Of a DNA stretch of 64,000 bases, positions 49,485 through 57,657 are shown piece after piece. The notes beneath the pieces are model-generated. The model was not told the DNA's origin. It saw nothing but the letters and a program-made list of their open reading frames with translations, and searched no databases. The position numbers and the translations under genes were made by a program. Numbering within the stretch: position 1 is the stretch's first letter; every line of letters starts with the position of its first letter. Source of the stretch: JANNPJ01 sp965200525 (GTDB lineage Bacteria; Actinomycetota; Actinomycetes; Actinomycetales; Kineosporiaceae); the NCBI GenBank assembly GCA_965200525.1, contig OZ241368.1:5394001-5458000 (forward strand). The letters run 5' to 3'.

Positions 49485-50944
49485 TCCGCTCGGCCCAGTT
49501 CGACCGCTCGGCACCGAAAGAGGTATCAGCCCTGAGCGACTGGCCGAGTGTTGAGGCCGGGCCGGGTGTTGAGGCCGGGCCGGGTGTTGAGGCTGGGCCG
49601 GGTGCGGAGGCTGGGCCGGGCTCGACCGTCTTCGCCTCGCTGGACGGGCCGGCTCCGGCAGAGGCCGGGCCGGGCGGTGCGGACGACGACGGCTGCCCGA
49701 TCCTGCACATCGACATGGATGCCTTCTTCGCCTCGGTCGAGCTCATCGACCGACCGGAGCTGAAGGGCCTGCCGGTGATCGTGGGTGGCGGTGGGCGGTC
49801 GGTGGTTCTCTCGGCCAGTTACGAGGCCCGCCGGTTCGGCGTGCACTCGGCGATGCCGATGGGCCGGGCCCGGCGGCTCTGCCCGCAGGCGGTGGTGATC
49901 GAGCCCGACCACCAGCGGTACGCCGATGTCTCCCGCGGGGTGATGGAGATCTTCCGGTCGGTCACCCCGCTGGTCGAGCCGCTGAGCCTGGACGAGGCCT
50001 TCCTCGACGTCTCCGGGTCGATCCGCCGGCTCGGGCCGCCGACCCGGATCGCTCAGCTGATCCGCGACCGGGTGGCCGACGAGCAGCAGATCAACGGCTC
50101 GGTCGGCATCGCCGTCACCAAGTTCGTGGCCAAACTGGCCTCCGCCCGGGCCAAACCGGACGGCCTGCTGGTGATTCCCCGCGCCCAGACCGTCACCTTC
50201 CTGCACGGGCTCCCGGTCGGGGCGCTCTGGGGGGTCGGTGAGCGCACCGAGGAGGTGCTGCGCGGGCTCGGCCTGGTCACCGTCGCAGACATCGCCCACA
50301 CCCCGGTCGGCACGATCCGCCGGGTCCTCGGGGACACGCTGGGGGCCCAGCTGCACCGCCTGGCCTGGGGCACGGATCCACGCCCGGTGATCCCCGAGCA
50401 GGTCGAGAAGAGTGTCGGAGCGGAGGAGACATTCCGCACAGATGTCGATGATCCACAAATCGTCCGCCGGGAGCTGCTCCGGCTCAGCGAGCGGGTCGCC
50501 ACCCGGCTGCGGGCCTCCGGACTGCTCGGCCGCACCGTGATCATCAAGATCAGGTTCGCCGATTTCTCCACCCTCACCCGATCGAGGACGCTGACCGAGC
50601 ACACCGACGTCGCCCGGGTGGTTCACTCCACCGCCGTGGACCTATATGCCCGGCTTGGTCTCGATCGAGCCAGATTACGGCTGGTGGGGGTGAGGCTGGA
50701 GGGGCTGATCGAGACCTCGGCCGGGCATCATCAGCTGGCCCTGGACGAGCGGGCTCACGGCTGGCGGGAGGCCGAGCTGGCCGTCGACCGGGCCGGGGCC
50801 CGGTTCGGTGCGGGCGCGGTCCGGCCCGCCAGCCTGGTCGCCGATTCCCCCGCACCGCGGGCCTGGCCCCCGGCCGGCAGGCCCCTCGTCGCCCCCCACG
50901 CGGGGGTGGAGCGGTCTCAAGCGGACCTCTTCGACAGCCGATAA
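49475..50944 (+). CDS. dinB: DNA polymerase IV (Y-family)
   Basis: Up to 489 residues. The start is uncertain: TTG 49475 overlaps the HEPN stop; a CTG at 49533 with AGAGG upstream is another option; no ATG or GTG precedes the conserved core. The core starts CPILHIDMDAFFASVE (metal Asp, steric-gate Phe), then SLDEAFLDVSGS (catalytic Asp/Glu), a helix-hairpin-helix thumb, and little finger. The C-terminus QADLFDSR contains a beta-clamp binding motif. N-terminal VEAGPG repeats are extra. Copies damaged DNA with low fidelity. Confidence 0.9.
   Translation: MRLIRSAQFDRSAPKEVSALSDWPSVEAGPGVEAGPGVEAGPGAEAGPGSTVFASLDGPAPAEAGPGGADDDGCPILHIDMDAFFASVELIDRPELKGLPVIVGGGGRSVVLSASYEARRFGVHSAMPMGRARRLCPQAVVIEPDHQRYADVSRGVMEIFRSVTPLVEPLSLDEAFLDVSGSIRRLGPPTRIAQLIRDRVADEQQINGSVGIAVTKFVAKLASARAKPDGLLVIPRAQTVTFLHGLPVGALWGVGERTEEVLRGLGLVTVADIAHTPVGTIRRVLGDTLGAQLHRLAWGTDPRPVIPEQVEKSVGAEETFRTDVDDPQIVRRELLRLSERVATRLRASGLLGRTVIIKIRFADFSTLTRSRTLTEHTDVARVVHSTAVDLYARLGLDRARLRLVGVRLEGLIETSAGHHQLALDERAHGWREAELAVDRAGARFGAGAVRPASLVADSPAPRAWPPAGRPLVAPHAGVERSQADLFDSR
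49550..49621 (+). repeat. Four 18-bp units encoding VEAGPG in dinB 5' end
   Basis: GTTGAGGCCGGGCCGGGT at 49550 and 49568, then variants at 49586 and 49604, encode VEAGPG three times and AEAGPG once. In frame; copy number could change without loss of the polymerase. Confidence 0.9.
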
Positions 50945-51061
50945 TGCAGAGACCGTCCGCGTGGGGTGGCTGATCGGCTTTCGCGCCGGGCGAGCGCGAC
51001 CTATCCTGTCCACATCGCCGGATCGCAGTGGTACGACCGGTGTGACCGTCAGGAGGTCGAA

Positions 51062-51451
51062 GTGCCGCTCTCCGATAACGAGCAGCGTCTGCTTGAGCAG
51101 ATGGAGCGTGCGCTGTACGCCGAGGATCCGAAGTTCGCCTCGGCCATGCGCGGCGCCAACCGACGGCCCGGGGCCGCTCGGCGACTTGCTATTGGGGGCA
51201 CGGGCATCGTGCTCGGGCTCGTAGTTCTCGTCTTCGGCGTGGCCCAGAACAACGTCCCACTCGGGGTACTTGGCTTCGTCTGCATGCTCGGGGGCACGGC
51301 GTACGCCGTCTCCAGTCAGCGCAGGGGCCCGTTGGGTGTCGTCAACGCAGCCGGGACAGTCCGCCCCCCCGTCAAGAGCGCCGCGCGCAATCGAGGCAGC
51401 TTCATGGCTCGCCTCGAGCAGCGCTGGGACCGCCGTAGAGACGAGCGCTGA
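51062..51451 (+). CDS. DUF3040 membrane protein (Rv2169c-like)
   Basis: 129 residues from GTG 51062, with AGGAGG six bases upstream. VPLSDNEQRLLEQMERALYA and EDPKFASAMRG are the DUF3040 signature; two helices follow (IGGTGIVLGLVVLVFGVAQ; LGVLGFVCMLGGTAYAV). Function unknown; lies in the same place as Rv2169c upstream of the mraZ cluster in mycobacteria. Confidence 0.85.
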   Translation: MPLSDNEQRLLEQMERALYAEDPKFASAMRGANRRPGAARRLAIGGTGIVLGLVVLVFGVAQNNVPLGVLGFVCMLGGTAYAVSSQRRGPLGVVNAAGTVRPPVKSAARNRGSFMARLEQRWDRRRDER

Positions 51452-51542
51452 GGCGACCACTGCGGTCGGGGCGACCGGGCGAGACAATCCGGGGCCCCAA
51501 CAGCGTGACCTTTCCTGACGCGTGAAGTCGCTCGGCCCCGTC

Positions 51543-51590
51543 CGGAACCGATGGGTTCAACCGGCGATTCCGGTTGGCGCCCATCGGTCC
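51543..51590. terminator. Two-tier hairpin between convergent DUF3040 and TgpA-like genes
   Basis: Inner stem CAACCGG (51558-51564), loop CGATT, CCGGTTG (51570-51576). Outer stem CCGATGGG (51548-51555) pairs with CCCATCGG (51580-51587), extendable with GG/CC. The sequence between the genes (51452-51620) holds nothing else recognised. Likely bidirectional terminator. Confidence 0.6.
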
Positions 51591-51620
51591 GTTGCTTTGC
51601 CCGGACACAGCGAGAACTGA

Positions 51621-53990
51621 TCAGCGCCGGCCGCTGCCGACCTTGTCCTTGACCTGAGTCCCGAGCGCCGAGGCCTGCTGGCCGGCCCGGTCGGCGGTCG
51701 AGTTCACCCATGGTCCGAGCTCGGCCAGGATGCTCACCCCGGAGGCCGGCCACAGCCGGGCCGACCACGTCGTCCGGCTCGATCTGAGTTCGGACACCTC
51801 GGACACCACCAGGGCGACGTCCTGGGCCCGCTCGGTCGCCGGCCGGCCGGACTCGCCGTCCGGCGGGGCGTAGCGGGCGGACTCGATCTCCATCGCCAGC
51901 CGGTCGACGGCGACCAGGGCGCCCGCGCTCACGTGATGATCGCGAGCCAGATGCTGGACGACGGCCCGCGGCGTCCAGGACGGGTCCCAGCGGATCCCGA
52001 GATCGCCCAGTTTGAGCCGCAGATCCGTCCAGGCGGCCTCGGCCAGGGCCGGGCCGGTGCCGGCCGACCGGGCCCGCCGCCACCGCCGGCGGGACGACAG
52101 GGTGCTGGTCAGCCGGGGCGCGCCGAGAGCGAGCACGATCAGCACCGCGACCCCCAGCACCCGCCAGGGCACCTCGAACCCGCCGTCCTGCTTCTTGGTG
52201 GCCACGGCGGTGTCGTTGAGTTCCTTCTTCGGCACCGCCGGAGCGGCGGAGGCCGACGACTCGGTGGTCGGCGCCTGCGACGGCTCCACGGTCGGTTCCG
52301 GGTCCTCCGGGAGGACGCCGGCCGGTGGGACGGTCCAGGCCGGCGCGGCGGTGGCGTTGCTGCGCGGGGTGGGCTCGAACCGCACCCAGCCGACGCCCTC
52401 GAAGAACAGCTCCGGCCAGGCGTGCGCGTCGTGCGAGGTGATCTCGGTCCAGCCGTCGGCCTTCGCCTCGCCGGGCAGGAAGCCCACCGCGACCCGGGCC
52501 GGGATTCCCAGGGTCCGGGCCATCACGGCCATCGTGGAGGCGAAATGCACGCAGTAGCCGCGCTTCTGGGTCAGGAAGTTGACGATCGCGTCGGTCCCGT
52601 TGTCGCTCTTCTTGCCGGTCGGGGCGGTCACCGAGTAGACGAAGTCGCCGCCGCGGAACCAGCGCTGCAGCCGGACCGCCTGCTGGTAGGGGGTGCCGGT
52701 CTGGCCGATCTCGTGAGCGGTGCCGGAGATCACCGCGGGCAGGTTCTTGGGCAGGCTCAGGTACTGGGAGCTCACCGACACCGGGGGCGGGGCGTCGGCC
52801 AGCTGCTCGGCCGTCGGCTCGACGTCCAGGTGCTTGACCGTGTAGTCGAGGCCCTGGGTGGTCTGGCCGTCGCCGATCACGTTCAGCGTGTTGGAGTCGT
52901 AGAGCCAGGTGCCCTTGGCGTTCACCTGCTGGGCCGGGTAGGGCATCGGCAGGTAGGTCTCGGTCAGATCGCCGATCTTGATGTGCGTGGTGGCCTGGAC
53001 CGTCTTCACCGGAGCGGTCAGCCCGGGCGGCGACGGCAGGCCGTTCTGAGCCTTGTTGTCCTTCGGGATCGGCGTGGTGCTGGGCGACCATGTGTTGCCG
53101 TCGAACACGTCGGAGGTCACGATCCGCAGCGGCGCCGGATGGGCCACCCCGCCCTGGTACTGCAGCAGGGGGGTGTCGTCCCGGGACTCGAGGTTCTTGC
53201 GCAGGTCCAGGATGGGGTTAATCCGGGTGATGGTGTGGCCCTTGCCGCCGGTGCCGTCACCGTCGCCCGACCCGCCGATGATCTGGTTGTTCAGGCCCGG
53301 CACCAGGGCCGGTAGCGCCACCGCGACCAGCACGGTCGCGATCCCGACCCGGCGCCCGCCGCGGGCCAGGCTGTTGTCCGAGGCCTGCCGCCCGACCGCA
53401 CCGCCGACGGAGGACGTGAGCACCCGCCCCCAGCCCCGGACCCGGTCGCCCGCGTCGGCCGACAGCAGCAGCAGGAAGCCCGCGGCCGCGGCGAAGAAGT
53501 AGTACCAGGGCAGCCCCCCGTCGAGCAGGGCCGCCGGGACGCAGTAGACCGCCAGCAACGGCAGCCCGGCCAGGGCCGGCTGGCGGAGGGTGGCGGCCAG
53601 GATGTCGACCAGCAGGGCGACCAGGGCCACGCTGCCCGCCGCCAGCAGCACGATGCCCCGGGTCGCCTCCACCGGCGGGGCCTGGTTCTGGGTCACCTTC
53701 ATCCCGGCGGTGTAGAGGTCCACCAGCACCTTGGGGCCCTCGGCGATCCGGGACCGGGCGAACAGCACCATCAGCGTGATCAGCAGGACCACGGTCTGGG
53801 TGGCGGCGACGGCCGGCCACCAGCGCAGCACCTGCCGGGCCACGATCCCGCTGACCATCACCGTGACGACGGCGATCGCGGCGACGAAGAGCCAGGTCGC
53901 GCCGGAGACCAGTGGGCACAGGGTCAGCGCGGTCAGCATGCTGGCCACCGCCGCGGTCACCGACACCCGCTCGTCCGCGCCACTTCTCAC
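51621..53990 (-). CDS. TgpA-like transglutaminase membrane protein
   Basis: 789 residues from GTG 53990, which overlaps the DUF58 stop and has AGGAG seven bases upstream. Five to six N-terminal helices, an extracellular transglutaminase core with Cys in KRGYCVHFAST and His in SHDAHAWPELFFEG, followed by VRFEPTP where the third triad member is expected (Glu rather than the frequent Asp), a Ser/Pro/Ala linker, another helix (VLGVAVLIVLALGAPRL) and a cytoplasmic DUF4129-like tail. Substrate unknown. Confidence 0.85.
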   Translation of the reverse strand: MRSGADERVSVTAAVASMLTALTLCPLVSGATWLFVAAIAVVTVMVSGIVARQVLRWWPAVAATQTVVLLITLMVLFARSRIAEGPKVLVDLYTAGMKVTQNQAPPVEATRGIVLLAAGSVALVALLVDILAATLRQPALAGLPLLAVYCVPAALLDGGLPWYYFFAAAAGFLLLLSADAGDRVRGWGRVLTSSVGGAVGRQASDNSLARGGRRVGIATVLVAVALPALVPGLNNQIIGGSGDGDGTGGKGHTITRINPILDLRKNLESRDDTPLLQYQGGVAHPAPLRIVTSDVFDGNTWSPSTTPIPKDNKAQNGLPSPPGLTAPVKTVQATTHIKIGDLTETYLPMPYPAQQVNAKGTWLYDSNTLNVIGDGQTTQGLDYTVKHLDVEPTAEQLADAPPPVSVSSQYLSLPKNLPAVISGTAHEIGQTGTPYQQAVRLQRWFRGGDFVYSVTAPTGKKSDNGTDAIVNFLTQKRGYCVHFASTMAVMARTLGIPARVAVGFLPGEAKADGWTEITSHDAHAWPELFFEGVGWVRFEPTPRSNATAAPAWTVPPAGVLPEDPEPTVEPSQAPTTESSASAAPAVPKKELNDTAVATKKQDGGFEVPWRVLGVAVLIVLALGAPRLTSTLSSRRRWRRARSAGTGPALAEAAWTDLRLKLGDLGIRWDPSWTPRAVVQHLARDHHVSAGALVAVDRLAMEIESARYAPPDGESGRPATERAQDVALVVSEVSELRSSRTTWSARLWPASGVSILAELGPWVNSTADRAGQQASALGTQVKDKVGSGRR

Positions 53991-55324
53991 TGGGGGGCTC
54001 CTAGCGGGCTGTTGTCGAATCGGGCGTCGTCGTCGAAGGAGCTGATCCGGGCCCGGTCGGCCACCCCGGTGACCTCGTTCCAGACGTCGGAGACGGACCG
54101 GCCGGCGCCGGCCTCGGCCACCGCCCAGCCGGCGTCGCGCAGGATCGTCACGGCCCGGGCCCGGGCCTGGTCGGGCCCCGATCCGGTATGGCCCCGGATC
54201 GACCATTCCTCGGTCCGGAGCAGCATCACCAGCCCTGGGGTCCGGTCCTGGCCGAGGTGGGCCATCATCCGGGCCCGGGCCTCGTCGATCTCGCCCAGCA
54301 CGGCCACCACGACACCGTCGCCGCCGGTCCGCCGGATCAGGTCGATCCCGGCCTCAAGATCCTTGTCGGGGCCGAGCTCGACCAGGGCCATCCGGTCCAG
54401 CATCTCGCCGGCGGCCTCCCCGGAGTGCGGGTTGGACCAGGTGCTGGGCCGCCCGTCGAGAACCATCCGGACGCCGTGCTTGGCCTCGGCGAAGTGCACC
54501 GCCACCGAGGCGGCCGCGCTGACCGCCCATTCGAACGAGGACGCCGGGCCGTCGCCGCGGTGGGCTCGGGTCCGGGTGTCCAGCAGCACGGTGGCCCGCA
54601 TCTGCCGGGGCTGTTCCTCGCGGCGGACCATCAGCTCGCCCCGCTTGGCGGTGGAGCGCCAGTGCACCCGCCGCAGGTCGTCGCCCTCCCGGTACTCCCG
54701 GGTGGCGATGTCGTCCTCACCGCTGACCGCGGCCGCCCGGGCCAGCGAGTCACCCGCACCGCCCCAGGTGCCCCCACCCGGGATGGCGGCCAGCGGCCAG
54801 AGCTGCGGCACCACCATGACGTGGTCGAGGGCGGTGAACGACCGGGTCAGCTCGCACATCCCGAACGGGTCGGCGACCCGGAGCTTGAGCGGGCCGATCG
54901 GGTACCGACCGCGGACCTCGGCCCGCAGCGAGTAGGTGACGGCGGCCTGCTGGCCGCCGGGCATCCGGTCCAGCACGAACCGGGGCGGGGCGCCCAGGGC
55001 GTAGGGCACCTTGTCCTCGGCCAGCAGCACCCTGGTCGTCAGCCGGGCCAGGTTCTGCAGCTCGAGCCGGACCCGCAGCGGGGTCCCGGCGCTGACCCGG
55101 ATCGGGCTGACGGTGCGGGTCAGGCCGACCCGGTAGCGGGCCCGCGACAGCATCGCGGCGCAGCCGAGCGGCAGCACCACCAGCAGGACGGCGACCCGGA
55201 GCAGGTCCTCCTGGCCGAGCAGGACGGCGCAGATCGCGGAGGCGCAACCGGCCGAGATGAAGGACCGGCCCCGGGTGGTGAGCCCGCTGAGAGCCGGCCG
55301 GATCTGGGCCAGGGCTGAGGTCAC
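53987..55324 (-). CDS. DUF58 family protein
   Basis: 445 residues from GTG 55324, 5 bp after the moxR stop; the longer frame is shadow. Two N-terminal helices (FISAGCASAICAVLLG; LLRVAVLLVVLPLGCAAML), then the DUF58 motif REYREGDDLRRVHWRSTAKR and a von Willebrand A-like remainder. Always found with MoxR ATPases. Probably a membrane-bound client or partner of MoxR. Confidence 0.9.
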   Translation of the reverse strand: MTSALAQIRPALSGLTTRGRSFISAGCASAICAVLLGQEDLLRVAVLLVVLPLGCAAMLSRARYRVGLTRTVSPIRVSAGTPLRVRLELQNLARLTTRVLLAEDKVPYALGAPPRFVLDRMPGGQQAAVTYSLRAEVRGRYPIGPLKLRVADPFGMCELTRSFTALDHVMVVPQLWPLAAIPGGGTWGGAGDSLARAAAVSGEDDIATREYREGDDLRRVHWRSTAKRGELMVRREEQPRQMRATVLLDTRTRAHRGDGPASSFEWAVSAAASVAVHFAEAKHGVRMVLDGRPSTWSNPHSGEAAGEMLDRMALVELGPDKDLEAGIDLIRRTGGDGVVVAVLGEIDEARARMMAHLGQDRTPGLVMLLRTEEWSIRGHTGSGPDQARARAVTILRDAGWAVAEAGAGRSVSDVWNEVTGVADRARISSFDDDARFDNSPLGAPQ

Positions 55325-55329
55325 GATGC

Positions 55330-56307
55330 TCAGGCGTTCCCTCGCGGCTGCGGCACCGGTACCTGGCTCAGGATCGAGCTCACCACGTCGGCCGAGCTGC
55401 GCCGGGCCAGCTGGGTGTCGGTGCTGGGCAGCAGCCGGTGGGCCAGTACCAGCGAGGCCAGTGCCTGGACGTCGTCCGGGATCACGTGCCCGCGCCCGCT
55501 GATCGCGGCCCGGGCCTTGGAGGCGCGCAGCAGGTGCAGGGCGGCCCGGGGGGAGGCCCCGAGCCGGAGCTCGGGGCTGGTGCGGGTGGCCCGGACCAGG
55601 TTCACCACGTACTCCTTGACCGCTTCGGCGGCGTACACCGACCGGGTGACCGCGATCAGGGAGCGCACCACCGCGGCGTCGCAGGCGGGCTTCAGACCGC
55701 TCAGCGGGTCGTGCTCGCTCTGGGCGCCGAGCATGTCGAGCTCGGCCCCGGCCGAGGGGTACCCCATCGAGACCCGGGCCATGAACCGGTCGCGCTGGGC
55801 CTCGGGAAGCGGGAACGTGCCTTCCATCTCGATCGGGTTCTGGGTCGCGACCACGATGAACGGCGACTCCAGCAGGTGGGTCGTGCCGTCGACCGTGACC
55901 TGCCGCTCCTCCATGCACTCCAGCAGCGCCGACTGGGTCTTCGGGCTGGCCCGGTTGATCTCGTCGCCGACCACGATGTTCGCGAACACGGCGCCCGGCT
56001 TGAACTCGAAGTCGTGCCGCTCCTGGCGGTAGATGCTCACCCCGGTGACGTCGCTGGGCAGCAGGTCAGGGGTGAACTGGATCCGGCGCACCGAGCAGTC
56101 GACCGACCGGGCCAGGGCCTTGGCCAGCATCGTCTTGCCGACCCCGGGCACGTCCTCCACCAGCAGGTGGCCCTCGGCCAGCAGCACGGTGACGGCCAGG
56201 TCGACCACCTCGGGCTTGCCCTCGATCACTGTCTCGATCGCGGCTTTGATCGCCCCCGTGGCCTGCGCCAGGTACTCGAGTTCCCGCGGGCCAGCCATCG
56301 TCGTCAC
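55330..56307 (-). CDS. MoxR-type AAA+ ATPase
   Basis: 325 residues from GTG 56307 with GGAGG eight bases upstream (frame open to 56337). Walker A VPGVGKTMLAKALA, Walker B ANIVVGDEINRA, sensor VVATQNPIEMEGT and Arg finger region EAQRDRFM. MoxR proteins remodel or activate complexes, often with von Willebrand A partners, here the DUF58 and transglutaminase proteins of the same operon. Confidence 0.92.
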   Translation of the reverse strand: MTTMAGPRELEYLAQATGAIKAAIETVIEGKPEVVDLAVTVLLAEGHLLVEDVPGVGKTMLAKALARSVDCSVRRIQFTPDLLPSDVTGVSIYRQERHDFEFKPGAVFANIVVGDEINRASPKTQSALLECMEERQVTVDGTTHLLESPFIVVATQNPIEMEGTFPLPEAQRDRFMARVSMGYPSAGAELDMLGAQSEHDPLSGLKPACDAAVVRSLIAVTRSVYAAEAVKEYVVNLVRATRTSPELRLGASPRAALHLLRASKARAAISGRGHVIPDDVQALASLVLAHRLLPSTDTQLARRSSADVVSSILSQVPVPQPRGNA

Positions 56308-56704
56308 GTGTGCACCCTCCGTGCCTCCCGGGACCACCGGACCCGGAACGCTTACCGCCCGGGGATGCCCGGGAGCCTCTTGCAGTCACCTGCGGATTGT
56401 CAGTCTCTCAAACGGTGCCGGGTTTCGCAGGTTCCCCTCGGTGCCACTTGCCGCCCCACGGGCCCCACCCCTTCGCCTAGCGTTGCGGCGAAGTCACCCT
56501 CCACGGCCCCCACTTTCCCCCACCACCGGCCTCCGGCGGTACTCGAGGGTCGACCGCGGGGGAAACAAACCGGCGAAATCGTCACTACTTGTCAGCAACA
56601 CCCCCGGCGGACGGCGCGACCGCGATTTCTCCTCCACCGTTCAGCCCACGCCTCTGACCTGCGTATTTGCTAGGAGATTGCGGTCAGAGTTTGCCCAGAA
56701 CCCG
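56308..56704. other. Divergent intergenic region, moxR / mraZ
   Basis: About 400 bp without a gene that I can support. Short frames here have no ribosome site or coding bias. The moxR operon promoter must lie in its left half; no clear boxes seen. Confidence 0.5.
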
Positions 56705-56756
56705 TTGACCGGGGAGCGAAGTGGAGTAATGTGGGGGCCACTGGAGCAGAGAGGGG
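56705..56756 (+). promoter_or_regulatory. mraZ promoter with four MraZ-type repeats
   Basis: TTGACC (56705-56710), 16-bp spacer, TAATGT (56727-56732). TGGAG (56722), TGGGG (56732), TGGAG (56742) and AGGGG (56752) start exactly 10 bp apart with 5-bp spacers, the architecture of MraZ operators (TGGGN repeats) known from other bacteria. The first two flank the -10 box, so MraZ would block RNA polymerase. Confidence 0.7.
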
Positions 56757-56813
56757 CTGCCAAATCTGGCCGCTCTAGCTCTGGTGCCCTGAGGTGAAGG
56801 GGAGGGTGCGCCG

Positions 56814-57245
56814 ATGTTTCTCGGCACGCATTCCCCTCGCCTGGACGAGAAAGGCCGGCTGATCCTGCCGGCCAAATTTCGCGAGCAGTTGGAGGAGGGG
56901 GTAGTGGTGACCAGAGGTCAGGAACGGTGCCTCTACGTCTTCCCGGTGGCCGAGTTCGCCCGGCTCGCCGACCAGTTGCGTCAGGCTCCGGTCACCAGCA
57001 AGCAGGCGCGCGACTACCTGCGGGTGTTCCTCTCCGGGGCCTCCGACGAGATGGTCGATCGCCAGGGCCGGGTCACCATCCCGACCGCCTTGCGGACTTA
57101 CGCCGGCCTGACCCGCGACTGTGCGGTGATCGGGGCCGGCCAGCGGGTCGAGATCTGGGACGCCGCGGCCTGGGACAGCTACCTCACCGAACAGGAGCAG
57201 GTGTTCGCCGAGCAGGCCGTGGAGGTGGTTCCCGGGTTGTTCTGA
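56814..57245 (+). CDS. mraZ: Transcriptional regulator MraZ
   Basis: 143 residues. Two AbrB-like repeats: FLGTHSPRLDEKGRLILPAK and DRQGRVTIPTALRTYAGL, each with the DxKGR-type loop. It forms a ring that binds direct repeats upstream of its own gene and represses the division/cell-wall operon. GGGGAGG lies nine bases upstream of ATG. Confidence 0.95.
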   Translation: MFLGTHSPRLDEKGRLILPAKFREQLEEGVVVTRGQERCLYVFPVAEFARLADQLRQAPVTSKQARDYLRVFLSGASDEMVDRQGRVTIPTALRTYAGLTRDCAVIGAGQRVEIWDAAAWDSYLTEQEQVFAEQAVEVVPGLF

Positions 57246-57657
57246 CCCGTGGCTGCTGATTGCGCAGCTCCTGATTGCAGCACGACGAACGACCACGTGC
57301 CCGGACCGACCCGCCGCCGGTGAGGTCTCCAGCCGCCCGAGGCGTCCTGACGCACCTTCCCCGGTGTCAGGCCGCAGTTCGGTCGGAGCGGATGGAGACC
57401 TGATCGTCGGATGTCGGCCGAGTGCAGCGATGACGCACGCGTGGCCGGCTCCGGGTTCAACCGGCTCCGAAGTTCGATCTGCTCAGCAGCGAGCAGCACC
57501 CCGTACCACCCGAGCACGACCGTGCACGACCCGCCGAGTCCGGTCAGTCGACGTCCCCGGTCGACATCAGTTTCTTCTTCAGCCACCCGCCGCAGCACCG
57601 TCCCTTCGGACAGCTCTGCCCAGATCACGAGCACCAGCCGTCCGGAGGGAGGTCGAG
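57246..57657 (+). other. 412-bp mraZ-rsmH spacer, possible structured leader
   Basis: The longer frame running into rsmH from 57364 has no coding bias. CTGATTGC repeats at 57256 and 57271, and GCTGC/GCAGC can pair (57252-57268). A conserved mraW RNA motif is known upstream of this gene in some Actinomycetales; I cannot confirm a match. rsmH has its own ribosome site, GGAGGGAGG. Confidence 0.35.
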
